From NCBI RefSeq assembly GCF_025562715.2, contig NZ_JAPFCC010000001.1, positions 5,356,001 to 5,420,000 of the forward strand: a DNA stretch of 64,000 nt, in the 5' to 3' direction. Shown piece after piece: positions 26,353 through 36,300 of this stretch. Below the pieces are notes generated by a model. The model made no database searches and had not been told where the DNA came from. It saw only the letters and a list, made by a program, of their open reading frames with translations. This stretch comes from Endozoicomonas gorgoniicola. GTDB lineage: Bacteria; Pseudomonadota; Gammaproteobacteria; Pseudomonadales; Endozoicomonadaceae. The translations under genes and the position numbers were made by a program. How positions within the stretch are numbered: position 1 is the stretch's first letter; each line of letters begins with the position of its first letter.

Positions 26353-26730
26353 ATGAAGAATGTATTGCTGGTTATTGGCGGCTGTTTATCTTTGGCGTTG
26401 GGTATCCTGGGGATTGTTGTGCCATTGCTGCCAACCACACCACTGGTGTTATTGTCGGCCTGGTGCTTTGCCCGTTCCAGCGACCGTCTTTATAACTGGC
26501 TGATCAGTCACCCCCGGTTTGGGCAGGTCATATTGAACTGGCAGAATCACCGGGGGATGCAGGCAAAGCATAAAAAAAAGGCTTTACTGCTGACGGCTGC
26601 CAGTTTCGTGTTCAGCATTGCCCTGGCACCGATGAAGATCAAGATTCTGCTGGTGTTTATTGGGATTTGCGTCATGACAGGCGTAAGCCTGATTCGGGTT
26701 ATTCCTGAAACCAGTACCCAGAATAATTAA
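26353..26730 (+). CDS. DUF454 (YbaN-like) inner-membrane protein
   Basis: The 125-residue product shows the DUF454/YbaN pattern: a first helix MLLVIGGCLSLALGILGIV type segment, the conserved PLLPTTPLVLLSAWCFARSSDRLYNWLISHPRFGQ stretch (in parts), a basic loop, then two more helices. Known members are small inner-membrane proteins without assigned function. It starts 16 bases after the SDR gene. Confidence 0.88.
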   Translation: MKNVLLVIGGCLSLALGILGIVVPLLPTTPLVLLSAWCFARSSDRLYNWLISHPRFGQVILNWQNHRGMQAKHKKKALLLTAASFVFSIALAPMKIKILLVFIGICVMTGVSLIRVIPETSTQNN

Positions 26731-26859
26731 GCGCGGCCCTCCATGCTCGACTATGCTCATTGGTTCAAAATCATGAGCAACAGCTCTCCATGAGCGACAG
26801 TCGCTGCCATCTGCCTCGTGGAATAAATCAGGTTGTTTTGTTCTACGGGGAGATCGGCT

Positions 26860-27987
26860 GTGGTTCGTTGCAGACAGTGCATTCTGCTTCTTATTGTCTT
26901 TCTGATTTTTGCCTGCCTGTATTCACCGCAGCCGGTGTTTCCCTACCTGTCTGATTACTTTCAGTCCAGTCCGGCACAAACCTCGGAACTGGTGACCCGA
27001 ATCATGCTGGTTCTGTGCTTTGGGGCGTTTATATCCGGATTGCTCCTCCGGGCTGTTTCAGCCCGAATGATTCTGTTGGTGTGTTTTCCTCTGCTGGGGG
27101 GGATGGAGATTCTTTTTTCCACAGCCGAACACATTGAACATGCCCTTGCCCTGAAAACCATTGAAGGCGTACTGTTTTCCGCTATTTTACCCGCACTGAT
27201 GACGGCCCTGGCAGACACATCCGGAAAGGCCGGTGATGCGGTGGTGTGGTATGTGTCAGCTTCAGTGACCGGATCGGTGTGTGGACGCTTTTTGAGTGGC
27301 TCGCTGATTTCTGCCGGATACCACTCTCCGGTGTGGGTTATCATGGGGTCAGCCATGCTGGTGATATCACCGTTTTTTCTGCTGCTGGATCGAATTTCCG
27401 GAAATCCTGAAACTATTAAGCTGAAAACGGCTTTAGCTGAAGTACTGGGACGCAAGGATGTCTGGGCGTGCGTTTTTCTAATATTTGCAGCTATCTGTTG
27501 CCTGGCTTCTGTTCTGAATTACCTGCCTTTTCACATGCGTTCACGTCATCCTGAGATGTCGTCGGCGCAGATTGCAACCCTTTACACGGGTTATATCTGC
27601 GCCATTATCAGCTCAATGCTGACACCTAAGGCGAGGCGCTGTGCTGGTAATGACCGGTTCCTGTTTCGACTGACGTTATTCTCGCTGTTGCTGGGGATGA
27701 TGATTCTGGTGATGGATCACTATGGGTCGTGCCTTGTGGCTGTGGCGATTATCTGTGGTGCTGTTTTTATGCTGCACAGTGGATTGTCGGCGTATCTTAA
27801 TCAGCATGTTGCTGAACACCGCCGGGTTGTGAACGGGGTTTATCTGACCAGCTATTATCTGGGAGGAGCGTTCAGCAGCATGTTGCCCGGTAGCCTGTTT
27901 ATGTCGATGGGCTGGCTCTGGTTGCTGGGAGGGCTGCTTATCTTGTTATGTGTAGCGCTTGCTGTTGTTAATCTGATTGAGTGCTGA
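26860..27987 (+). CDS. Major facilitator superfamily transporter
   Basis: The 375-residue product has about twelve hydrophobic helices. The first is CILLLIVFLIFACLYSPQPVFPYL, then VTRIMLVLCFGAFISGLLL, a GxLxxRF-like loop (VCGRFLSGSLISAGYHSP) and late helices ending MGWLWLLGGLLILLCVALAVV. The GTG at 26860 follows GGGGAG by seven bases and is preferred to the ATG nine codons upstream. It resembles YnfM-type permeases; substrate unknown. Stands alone before the restriction locus. The 147 bases to hsdS hold no gene. Confidence 0.8.
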   Translation: MVRCRQCILLLIVFLIFACLYSPQPVFPYLSDYFQSSPAQTSELVTRIMLVLCFGAFISGLLLRAVSARMILLVCFPLLGGMEILFSTAEHIEHALALKTIEGVLFSAILPALMTALADTSGKAGDAVVWYVSASVTGSVCGRFLSGSLISAGYHSPVWVIMGSAMLVISPFFLLLDRISGNPETIKLKTALAEVLGRKDVWACVFLIFAAICCLASVLNYLPFHMRSRHPEMSSAQIATLYTGYICAIISSMLTPKARRCAGNDRFLFRLTLFSLLLGMMILVMDHYGSCLVAVAIICGAVFMLHSGLSAYLNQHVAEHRRVVNGVYLTSYYLGGAFSSMLPGSLFMSMGWLWLLGGLLILLCVALAVVNLIEC

Positions 27988-28134
27988 CTCAATGGCGTTA
28001 TCGGGAACGCCGCCATCTTGATACTTTTGCAGACCAGCTCAGGGTGAAATATTTCTTATCAGAAAAGCATCGGTTGCAAATGATCGTGAAAAAGATAGTT
28101 TACAGCTCTTTTCCGGGCTGTTGCATGGTTGTTG

Positions 28135-29325
28135 CTAAAGCTCTCCGGCGAAGGCTTTTTGGCTGAGGGAGTTGAAAAGCTGAGATATTTCTGATGTAAA
28201 GTCATCACAGAAACTCTTTGTATTAGCTACTCCTCTAACAATCTCCTCAAATTTATTCTGCATCTCTACTGGTGGAATTCCTGCTTCAATTGCTTCAATT
28301 TTCGTAGGAGATGTATGCCTTACCTTTATGCCTGTCGCCTGGCTATGTATAGCTTGACGAATCGAATGTTGATTAAACAGATGGGCTAAAAACACTTTGT
28401 TGGTGTCTATCTTCGTAGTTTCTACAAGACCAAGCCGTTGGTTATGTAGAAATTTTTCTGACTCTGGAACAAGAATAGAGCTACCAAGTAACCCTGCTGC
28501 CTGCTCTGTCATAGCAACCAGCAGGTCTCCTTTGCGAAGAATATAGTCTGATGGAATTTCGCCAGAATAAAACTTTTGCTTCGCTCCTCGGTCTCTATAG
28601 CCGCCTTCCTCAAAAAAGTTGCCTGGTGTTAGTAGAACATATTCACCGCTTGAGGTGAAAAAATCACTTTTAAAGGCAAAACCATGCTTTATTTTAAAAA
28701 CATTGCCGAGAGAGGTTTTCTCCCAACCTTTTGGATTAGTCACCGGATCACCAAACATATCCAGAAACACGCTGCGGAGAAAATCGTCGGCGAGGCCGAT
28801 GGCCTGCTGGCGTTTCTGGCGCAGTTGGTCGGCTTTATCCAGAATGGCGGCGATGCGTTTTTGCTCGGGGAGTGGGGGGAGTGGGATTTCATGCTTTTTC
28901 AGGAAATCCGCAGGCACACGTTTTTGTCCTGCACTGCCAGACATATTACGTTCGCCCAAATGTCTGAATTTAGGATTCCACAGCAGGTAGAATAAGTACT
29001 TGCCATCAAGCTTTTCTGTATCAGGGCGAACGACATGGAACTCTGTTGAGCCAAATCCGACTTTTGTGTTCAGTTTGTCAAGGTAAGCCGCCTTACCATT
29101 TTCAAAGCAAGGTGTAATCTTGGCGACAATGACGTCATTACGTTCGAAATACGTGAAGCCTTTCTTTGTCTCTTCCAGGATTCTAGATTCTTGGTGTAGA
29201 AGGCGACCATCCTCTGATACTGATGCCATTGCCAAAAAAGAAACTTCCTGAGAGCCATCAATATCTTTTGGGCAACGAGGATTTATAATTGCAACGTCGC
29301 TGAGTTTAACAACAGGCCAACTCAC
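28135..29325 (-). CDS. hsdS: Type I restriction specificity subunit HsdS (system 1)
   Basis: HsdS directs the methylase and nuclease to a bipartite DNA site. The 396-residue product has two target-recognition domains of the methylase_S type joined by a conserved helix: first TRD ends HEIPLPPLPEQKRIAAILDKADQLRQKRQ, second begins PKGWEKTSLGNVFKI and ends GIPPVEMQNKFEEIVRG. Start overlaps the hsdM stop as ATGA. The missing LP in the second helix (IPPVEMQNKF) is normal variation. Confidence 0.93.
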   Translation of the reverse strand: MSWPVVKLSDVAIINPRCPKDIDGSQEVSFLAMASVSEDGRLLHQESRILEETKKGFTYFERNDVIVAKITPCFENGKAAYLDKLNTKVGFGSTEFHVVRPDTEKLDGKYLFYLLWNPKFRHLGERNMSGSAGQKRVPADFLKKHEIPLPPLPEQKRIAAILDKADQLRQKRQQAIGLADDFLRSVFLDMFGDPVTNPKGWEKTSLGNVFKIKHGFAFKSDFFTSSGEYVLLTPGNFFEEGGYRDRGAKQKFYSGEIPSDYILRKGDLLVAMTEQAAGLLGSSILVPESEKFLHNQRLGLVETTKIDTNKVFLAHLFNQHSIRQAIHSQATGIKVRHTSPTKIEAIEAGIPPVEMQNKFEEIVRGVANTKSFCDDFTSEISQLFNSLSQKAFAGEL

Positions 29326-30944
29326 AACATCCCCTCCAACTCACCCAACTCCTTCTGAATCTCCACTTCCAGTGCCTTCAGCCGCCCCAGAATCTCCTTC
29401 GGCGGATTGTACACTTCTTCCTCGTACACCACTTCCTTGTAGCGGTTAATGGACAGGTCGTATTTATTGGCTTTCAAATCCGCCTTGGGTACAACAAATG
29501 CCTTCTGTGTGCGATCCTGCCAGTCGTTGTTCTCTATGAGAGATGGATTCCCGCCTTCGCGGGAATGACGGGTGAGATTATGCCCCATAAACTCACCCAC
29601 AGGCAGGTTCTTGCCTTTGCGATACTGCTTCCAGCTGGCGACCAGATTCGGCAGGTCGTTTTTATCGATGGGGTTACGCTTGTCGTCCAGGCTAAAACCG
29701 TCGTTTTCCAGATCGTAGAACCAAACGTTGTCGGTTTCGCCACCCTTGGTGAAAATCAGAATCGCCGTCGCCACACCCGCATAAGGTTTGAACACGCCGG
29801 ACGGCAGGTTAATCACGGCTTCCAGCTGGTTATCTTCCACCAACGTTTTACGCAGGCTTTGGTGCGCCTTGCTGGAACCGAACAGTACGCCCTGAGGCAC
29901 AACAGTAGCGCTGCGTCCACCCACTTTCAGCATTTGCAGGATACGGGCGCAGAACAGCAGTTCGGTCTTTTTGGTTTTCACTCGCTTCAGAATGGCGGGG
30001 TCAACATCTTCTTCGTCCAGGCTGCCGGTGAACGGTGGGTTGGCAAGAATCAGGTGGAAAGCGTCGTGTGAAGCTTCCGGGTATTTGTCGCTGAAACTCT
30101 GGCTCATGGTGTCCTGATAGTGAATATCCGGCTCATCCACACCGTGCATAATCAGGTTCATGGCGGCAATGCGCAGCATGGTGGAATCAAAGTCGTAGCC
30201 GTGGAACATATCGAAATCCACATGCTCACGGTATTCATTCAACAGATCACCGGAGAAGATTTTCTGCTGTTCCAGCTCGCCCTTTTCATTGGTCACGGTT
30301 TCGGTGTGAATGCTGTCGAGGGAACTGTATTTTTCCAGCAGGTATTCGTAGGTGGTGGACAGAAAGCCGCCAGTGCCACAGGCCGGATCACAAATGCGTT
30401 CGCCACGGGCAGGGTTGGGTTCCATCATTTCCACCATGGCACGAATAATATGCCGTGGGGTGCGGAACTGGCCGTTGATGCCCGCCGTGGTGAGTTTACT
30501 CAGCAAATATTCGTACAGGTCGCCCTTGGTGTCGCCCCGATCCAGCGGCAGGTTCTTAATCATCTCCACGGCTTTGACCAGCAGGTTCGGCTTAACGATT
30601 TCCAGCCGGGCGTCTTTCATAAATTCACCCAGAAGCGTGCCTTCATCGCTCAGGCTTCTGAAATGCAAAAACACTTCATCCCGCACAATTTCCATCATTT
30701 CATCGGCACTGAGATTGCAGTAACGGTTGAACCGGCAATCCTGCTGATGCGCTTTGAAACGAGGTTTGAAATCAACACCGGCCAGCACCTTTTTTTGCTC
30801 GTCCTTGCTTTCCATGGTGTCGAGCATTCGGGAGTACATCAGGTAGGTGATCTGTTCAATCACCGTCAGCGGGTTGGTGATGCCGCCGACCCAGAACTCT
30901 TCCCAGAGTTTGTCAATTTGGCTTTTGAGGGTGCCTGTGATCAT
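29322..30944 (-). CDS. hsdM: Type I restriction methylase subunit HsdM (system 1)
   Basis: HsdM is the N6-adenine methylase. The 540-residue product has the HsdM N domain (KSQIDKLWEEFWVGGI), SAM-binding DPACGTGGF (186-194) and catalytic NPPF (302-305). Near residue 459 an extra stretch RHSREGGNPSLIENN is encoded by a palindromic repeat inserted in frame; beyond it the conserved DRTQKAF and NKYDLSINRYKEV resume. ATG at 30942-30944. In the same direction as hsdR (33397-36804), but separated from it by a plus-strand cassette and an IS. Confidence 0.93.
   Translation of the reverse strand: MITGTLKSQIDKLWEEFWVGGITNPLTVIEQITYLMYSRMLDTMESKDEQKKVLAGVDFKPRFKAHQQDCRFNRYCNLSADEMMEIVRDEVFLHFRSLSDEGTLLGEFMKDARLEIVKPNLLVKAVEMIKNLPLDRGDTKGDLYEYLLSKLTTAGINGQFRTPRHIIRAMVEMMEPNPARGERICDPACGTGGFLSTTYEYLLEKYSSLDSIHTETVTNEKGELEQQKIFSGDLLNEYREHVDFDMFHGYDFDSTMLRIAAMNLIMHGVDEPDIHYQDTMSQSFSDKYPEASHDAFHLILANPPFTGSLDEEDVDPAILKRVKTKKTELLFCARILQMLKVGGRSATVVPQGVLFGSSKAHQSLRKTLVEDNQLEAVINLPSGVFKPYAGVATAILIFTKGGETDNVWFYDLENDGFSLDDKRNPIDKNDLPNLVASWKQYRKGKNLPVGEFMGHNLTRHSREGGNPSLIENNDWQDRTQKAFVVPKADLKANKYDLSINRYKEVVYEEEVYNPPKEILGRLKALEVEIQKELGELEGML
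29546..29565. repeat. REP-like palindrome inside hsdM
   Basis: ATTCCCGC-CTTC-GCGGGAAT forms an 8-bp stem with a 4-base loop. This is the core of a dispersed palindromic repeat common in proteobacterial genomes, whose translation in one frame gives the familiar SREGGNP peptide. Here it lies in frame in a coding gene. Confidence 0.8.
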
Positions 30945-31108
30945 TAAGGGTTTCCAGAATACTGAGTAGTAATGGCGGGAGATTATACCTTCTGTTGGCT
31001 GGCAAGACTTGGATTTTCTACCAGACTGAGATGCTTGGTTCTAAGTATCTCTTCGGGTTGTCATTTGACAACTTTGGATGAGATCACTAACCTGTATCAG
31101 GCGAGACT

Positions 31109-31360
31109 ATGCCAAGAAAAAAACATCCGAAGAAAGAAATAGAAGCAGCACTACAGTACGCCGAAAGTAAGGGGTGGCGTATTGATACAGGTGGTTCACA
31201 CGCCTGGGGAAAACTTTACTGCCCATTCAATGATGGTGAGTGCCGACACGGTCAGTACTGCTTTGCATGTATCTGGAGCACACCCAAAAGCCCCAGTCAT
31301 CATGCTCAACATATTCGGCGAGTGGTTGACCATTGTCAGCGGTTGAAACTATTGCATTGA
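31109..31360 (+). CDS. HicA-like small toxin candidate
   Basis: The 83-residue basic product has the HicA-type layout: a Lys-rich start, a helix (EIEAALQYAESKGWRID), then GGSHAWGKLYCP, where His is at the position of the catalytic histidine of HicA mRNA interferases. Two CxxxxxxC-type cysteine pairs (CPFNDGECRHGQYCFAC) are added between the core and a His-rich end, unlike ordinary HicA. ATG at 31109 after GCGAGA. The next gene starts 13 bases later and is the likely antitoxin partner. The pair lies on the opposite strand between hsdM and hsdR. Toxin activity is inferred from fold resemblance only. Confidence 0.6.
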   Translation: MPRKKHPKKEIEAALQYAESKGWRIDTGGSHAWGKLYCPFNDGECRHGQYCFACIWSTPKSPSHHAQHIRRVVDHCQRLKLLH

Positions 31361-31373
31361 ACAGGAGTTCTTC

Positions 31374-31907
31374 ATGAACGTTTATGAATTTACGCTTCGT
31401 TTCAGCATTCAGGGCTGTAAAAGACAGGTTGATGATATTGTTGAGTCTCTGGGAGAGGCAGGTTGTACCGATGCCCTGATTGGCCTGGGTCATCCGGGGC
31501 GAATCGCAATGATGTTTGCCAGGGAGTCTGATCAGGCTGTCAGTGCTATTTGCAGTGCGATGAATGATGTGAAAAACGCTGTACCTGAAGCGGTGTTGAT
31601 TGAAGCGAGCCCGGACCTTGTCGGTCTGACGGATACCGCTGAGTTGTTAGGTTTTTCAAGGCAAAATATGCGGAAGCTGATGACCGGTAATCCTGATACA
31701 TTTCCAATCCCTGTTTATGATGGCAAGCGAGGGCTCTGGCATCTGGAAAGTCTTCTTGCATGGCTTGAGCAGCAAAAACACTATGATATTGACCATTCTC
31801 TGGTTGAGGTGGCGAAAGCGAACAGGAACCTTAATCAGGCCACCGCAAGCTATTGCTCCGACCCTGAACAGGTGGCGACTTTTTCAGCATTGCTGGCGAA
31901 CTACTGA
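31374..31907 (+). CDS. Two-domain DNA-binding protein, antitoxin candidate
   Basis: The 177-residue product has an N-terminal alpha/beta domain (FTLRFSIQGCKRQVDDIVESLGEAGCTDALIG split, about 1-85). A MerR/excisionase-like helix-turn-helix follows (LVGLTDTAELLGFSRQNMRKLMTGNPDTFPIPVYDGKRGLWH in parts, about 90-130). Such proteins autoregulate toxin-antitoxin operons. It follows the HicA-like gene by 13 bases with AGGAGT ahead of the start. I do not know a named family for the whole protein. Together the two genes form a probable toxin-antitoxin or accessory regulator cassette. Confidence 0.6.
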   Translation: MNVYEFTLRFSIQGCKRQVDDIVESLGEAGCTDALIGLGHPGRIAMMFARESDQAVSAICSAMNDVKNAVPEAVLIEASPDLVGLTDTAELLGFSRQNMRKLMTGNPDTFPIPVYDGKRGLWHLESLLAWLEQQKHYDIDHSLVEVAKANRNLNQATASYCSDPEQVATFSALLANY

Positions 31908-31938
31908 GGGTTTACAGACATGAGCGACTTAAAAAATT

Positions 31939-33268
31939 GGCTCTTCCTCAATTTGAGTGGGTGATTTATTATATTCTGAAGCACTCAATGCAAGGATGCA
32001 CCGATGCGTGATAAGCAACTCTATTCTCAAATACTGGGTATTGAGTCTCCTTGGTTCGTTTCTGAAGTTGAATTGTCATTACAGGATCAACAGGTTCGGG
32101 TATTCATTGAACACAATGGTAAAAAGGCCTGCAAATGCAGTGTTTGCGATAAGCCCTGCTCTGGCTACGACCACATCACTCAGAAGTGGCGTCATCTGGA
32201 TACCTGTCAGTTTCAGACTATTCTAGTTGCCAGGGTTCCACGGACCCAGTGCCCTGAGCATAAGGTGTTAGCCATCAATGTGCCCTGGGCTGAATCTGAC
32301 TCTCGATATACAGCTCTGTTTGAAGCCCTTGTTATTGACTGGCTAAAGGAGGCAACTACGAAGGCAGTTGCACGACAAATGAAGCTTGGTTGGAATGCCA
32401 TAGACGGTATTCAGCAGCGTGCAGTGAAGAGAGGACTGGCTCGTCGTGATGCTAAGCCACCAAAACGAATCGCTGTTGATGAAACCTCATTTCAAAAGCA
32501 TCATGAATACGTCACAGTGGTCACTGACCACGACCAAGGCGTTGTTATTCACGTTTCTGATGACCGTAAAAGTGACAGTCTCAACGAGTACTTTGACACA
32601 CTGCCCTATGACCATAAAGAGGGGATCGAATGCGTGACGATGGACATGTCCAAGGCTTACATCAAGTCAGTCAGTGAGAATGTTCCAGACGCAGATCAGA
32701 AGATTGCATTTGATAAGTTTCACGTTGCTCAGTCTCTGGGTAAAGCTGTCAACAAGGTTCGGATAGAAGAGAACAAAGCCCTTGTAAACCAAGGTGTAGA
32801 GCTGCTTAAGGGGACTCGCTACGACTGGCTGACTAACCCTGAAAACATGTCTGAAGAGCAGTGGGATAACTTCGAACCACTGAGAAACTCGACACTTAAA
32901 ACAGCTCGCGCCTGGGCCATCCGGCAAATGGCAATGAGCTTATGGAATTACAAGTCCAGAGCTTGGGCAATCAAGGCCTGGAAGAGGTGGCTATGCTGGG
33001 CGCAGAGATGTCGGCTTGAGCCCATAAAAGAAGTTGCCAGAACGGTCAAAGAGCACTTGTGGGGTATCATCAACGCTATTGTCCTTGAGGCTAATAACGG
33101 TCGAGCAGAGGGAGTGAACAGCAAGATTCAGAGTTTGAAGAATCGGGCTTGTGGCTTTCGAAACCGTGAAAGATATAAGACAGCGATCTACTTTCATCTT
33201 GGAGGCTTGGACTTGTACCCCACTGGCGTACATCGTTGAAAACTACCCACTTAAAACAGGGAAGAACC
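31939..33268 (+). mobile_element. ISL3-family insertion sequence, complete
   Basis: 1330 bp bounded by imperfect inverted repeats (left GGCTCTTCCTCAATTTGAG, right end read inward GGTTCTTCCCTGTTTTAAG). A perfect 8-bp target duplication AAAAAATT stands at 31931-31938 and 33269-33276. It carries one transposase gene. Eight-base duplications are typical for ISL3. The intact ends, duplication and ORF suggest recent insertion. Confidence 0.95.
32004..33239 (+). CDS. ISL3-family transposase
   Basis: The 411-residue DDE transposase has the N-terminal zinc-finger (CKCSVCDKPC then a later CPEHK), a helix-turn-helix region (TTKAVARQMKLGWNAIDGIQ) and the catalytic core with RIAVDETSFQKHH, TMDMSKAYIKSV (second Asp) and the acidic residue in LEANNGRAEGVNSKIQSLK. 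Complete and in frame, so probably active. Confidence 0.95.
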   Translation: MRDKQLYSQILGIESPWFVSEVELSLQDQQVRVFIEHNGKKACKCSVCDKPCSGYDHITQKWRHLDTCQFQTILVARVPRTQCPEHKVLAINVPWAESDSRYTALFEALVIDWLKEATTKAVARQMKLGWNAIDGIQQRAVKRGLARRDAKPPKRIAVDETSFQKHHEYVTVVTDHDQGVVIHVSDDRKSDSLNEYFDTLPYDHKEGIECVTMDMSKAYIKSVSENVPDADQKIAFDKFHVAQSLGKAVNKVRIEENKALVNQGVELLKGTRYDWLTNPENMSEEQWDNFEPLRNSTLKTARAWAIRQMAMSLWNYKSRAWAIKAWKRWLCWAQRCRLEPIKEVARTVKEHLWGIINAIVLEANNGRAEGVNSKIQSLKNRACGFRNRERYKTAIYFHLGGLDLYPTGVHR

Positions 33269-33366
33269 AAAAAATTACATCAGCCAACGGAAAAAACGAG
33301 ACCCGGCTTTTGCTCTTGGTTATGACGAAGGCTACGAGGTATTCAAATTCTGCGTCGTGAATAAAT

Positions 33367-33387
33367 CTGCCTGCAAAAAGCAGGCAG
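33367..33387 (-). terminator. Hairpin terminator candidate downstream of hsdR
   Basis: CTGCCTGC-AAAAA-GCAGGCAG, an 8-bp perfect stem, 10 bases past the hsdR stop on its strand; the following bases on the minus strand are ATTTATT, a short T-rich tail. Confidence 0.55.
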
Positions 33388-33396
33388 GTTTACAAC

Positions 33397-36300
33397 TTAA
33401 GCTTTTGCGTTCCCGATATCCACGCTAAAACTCTCCACAATCTCCTTAATCGCCATCACCTGAGTCATATCCGTAAACACGCCGGTAATGCCTTCTCCAT
33501 GAATGCGGGTAAACGGTTGCTCAAACAGCTGCTTCATTTCCACGGTACCAAAATCACGGATATGGTTTTTCAGCATATCCAGAAAGCGGATTTGCTGGCT
33601 ACTGAGATTGTACCGGGCAGCAAAACCGGCAAACTGCGCGGCAACCGCCTGACTATCCATACCGATCAGAGTACGCAGTATCTGATCTAATCCGGCAGCC
33701 GTTTCCGGATAAAAGTCTTTGAGTACCCGAATATCAACATTTGGATTTTGTACGAGCACCAGTTTAGCCAGTTCGTCCAGTTCTTTCTCCTCCACCGGTT
33801 CGCCGTTGCGGATTTTCATCAGTACGGGGTGGGTCGTGAATAAAGGTTCCAGCACCCCCTGAACCTGTTGGCGGTAAAGTTTGAAGTCAACCGACTTGAT
33901 CTTGCTCTCACGTCTGTCCACTTCGTACAGAGCTTCATCTTCCCTGACGTCAATCTGCACTGGCGGTTCGGGCGGTGGGGTTATATCCCCTTCCATCAAG
34001 TGCATAATACTCCGCAAGCGGGTACGCACATGTTCCAGCCCGGTAAAGCTGGCACTTTGCCACCAGTCAGGGTCTCTGACGTTATTGATGACCTCTCCCT
34101 GTTGTTGCACCTGGGCAAGATGGGGAGGCAGTCTGTCCAGTTTTTGGACAACGTTTAACTGGCATTGCCGGAGCTTGTCTTTATTGGTGTACAGTGCCGT
34201 TTGTGCCGCAATAATGTCCATATCAAACCGCAGGGCGCTGCCCTGACCACGAACATCCAGCCATTGCATCAGCGGGCCTATTTCGTCCAGAAGTTGTTGC
34301 TGGGTTTGCGGGGCAAACTGTTCCATCACTTTCTGGCTGCTGAGTCTGTCCCGGGTTTGCCATTTCTCCTGTACAGCGATGGATCGTTCATCCAGTGCCG
34401 CCACCTGTTCCCGAAGCTGTCCGGCAATCACTGTCAAAGCACTCTGCTCAAACTTCTTTTGCGCCACCCTGCCCAGTTCTACCCAAGCTTCCAGCCTTTT
34501 TTGCGCCAGTGACTTTACCTGGTTGACCTGTCCTTCCGGTGGTTCCTGCTCGAAGTATTCAAAATTGCCCCAATGGTCAAAAATACGGAATTTTGTCTTA
34601 TCGTTCCCCGGACCGTAAAGGTTCTTGCACAGACGGGTGCCTCGCCCGATCATCTGCCAGAACTTCACCTTGGACTTAACCGGCTTGGCAAACACCAGGT
34701 TAACGACTTCCGGCACATCGATGCCGGTATCCAGCATATCTACGGAGATAGCAATGGTCAGCTGATGGTTCGTGCTGTTTTCACCACCTTTGAAGTCGTC
34801 AATCAACTGTTCTGCCCTGGGGTCATAGTTGTCGATCACCTGACAGAACTGACCGGCAAACTGGGGATACATTTCATCAAATACGCTGGCGAGCAACACC
34901 GCATGGCGATGGTTGCGGGCAAAGACAATGCTTTTCCCGGGGAGTTGCTGGTCTTTGTCTCTCAGGCCATTTTCCATCAGATTGCGCATGATGGCACGGT
35001 TGGTATCCCGGTTATAAATCGCCTTGTCGATGGCTTTGGCATCAAACTCCAGAGTGTTAGGGTCTATTCCCTGCTCTTCCAGCTCGGCAATCTGATCATC
35101 GGACAGGTTGTTCTGATTGATGCCTTCCCGCAGGAACTGGGTGGTGTGAGTGATGATTTCGTAAGGCGTCAGGTGGCCGTCTGCCACTGCTGTTTCAAGA
35201 GAGTACTCAAACGTCGGAATTCTGCCTTCACACTTAAACAGGCCGTAGGTGGTGTGACCAATCATATCCACAGGGGTCGCTGTCAAACCAACCTGAAGGG
35301 CATCGAAGTATTTGAACAGGTCGCCATAAACGTTATAGATAGAGCGGTGCGACTCATCGGCGATAATCAGGTCGAAATAACCCACGTCAAAATCCCGATC
35401 CATGATATTCATCATGCCCGGATAGGTGGCAATAAAAATCCGGGAAGTGTCCTGATATTTCTTGTCGGTTCTGCCCACCACATAGATCGGGTCGTTTATA
35501 AACTCGTTAAAGGCGTTACGAGCCTGTTTACGTAGCTCTTTGCGGTCACACAGAAAGAGAACCCGTTTGACCCAGCGGGCATCGAGCAGTTTTTTCGCCA
35601 GCGCAATCGCCACACGGGTTTTACCGGTTCCCGTCGCCTGCACAATCAGTGCCTTGCGGTGTCGGTCTGAAAACCGTTCGCTGACTCTGGCAATGCTCTC
35701 CAGTTGATAAATACGACCGGCAATGTCTGCATCTGCCGGGATGGATTCCAGAGGGCGGGCTGTCTGTCGCTTCTGAATCAGGTATCGAAGACTGTCCGGA
35801 CTGTAAAAACCAAAGAGCTTGCGGGGTGGGTAATTGCGGGCCGGATGATCATCCCATATGAAAATATCATTACCGTTGGTGTAAAAAATCACCGGACGCT
35901 GGCCGTATTCTTTTTCCAGCCAGTTAGCATACAGCTGTGCCTGCTTGCGGCCTTTCTCGGCGTCTACTTTAGTGCGCTTGGCTTCTATAACAGCAACGGG
36001 CTGTCCTTTGTCATCCCAGAGTACATAATCGGCAAAACCGTCCCCTGTTTTGGTGGGCTGTTCTTTAACCGGGTGCTCCTGTGTTACCTGTAAAGTATCC
36101 TCTAAATCATCCCCTACATGCCAACCGGCTGAGGTTAATCGTGAATCAATTAAACGTCGCCGGGTTTCTGCCTCATTCATATCCAGAATGCTGGCTACCT
36201 GCTCCCCTCGCTTACGGCTCTCTTCAAACCGGGCTTCCAGTTCATCGGCTTTTTCCTGAGCTATTTGCAAATCCCGAAGAATAGAGATTTCACGTTTCTG

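Larger units (their letters stand above)
31920..33425 (+). pseudogene. HigA/XRE-type antitoxin gene fragment interrupted by ISL3
   Basis: If the ISL3 element and one target copy are removed, ATG at 31920 reads MSDLKNYISQRKKRDPAFAL, then GYDEGYEVFKFCVVNKSACKKQAGL and stops at 33425. The first 30 residues match the standard N-terminus of HigA-like helix-turn-helix antitoxins, and the rest degenerates before the helix-turn-helix core. The 3' end overlaps the hsdR terminator. So it is a broken third gene of the cassette: cut by the IS and already decayed. Confidence 0.7.
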
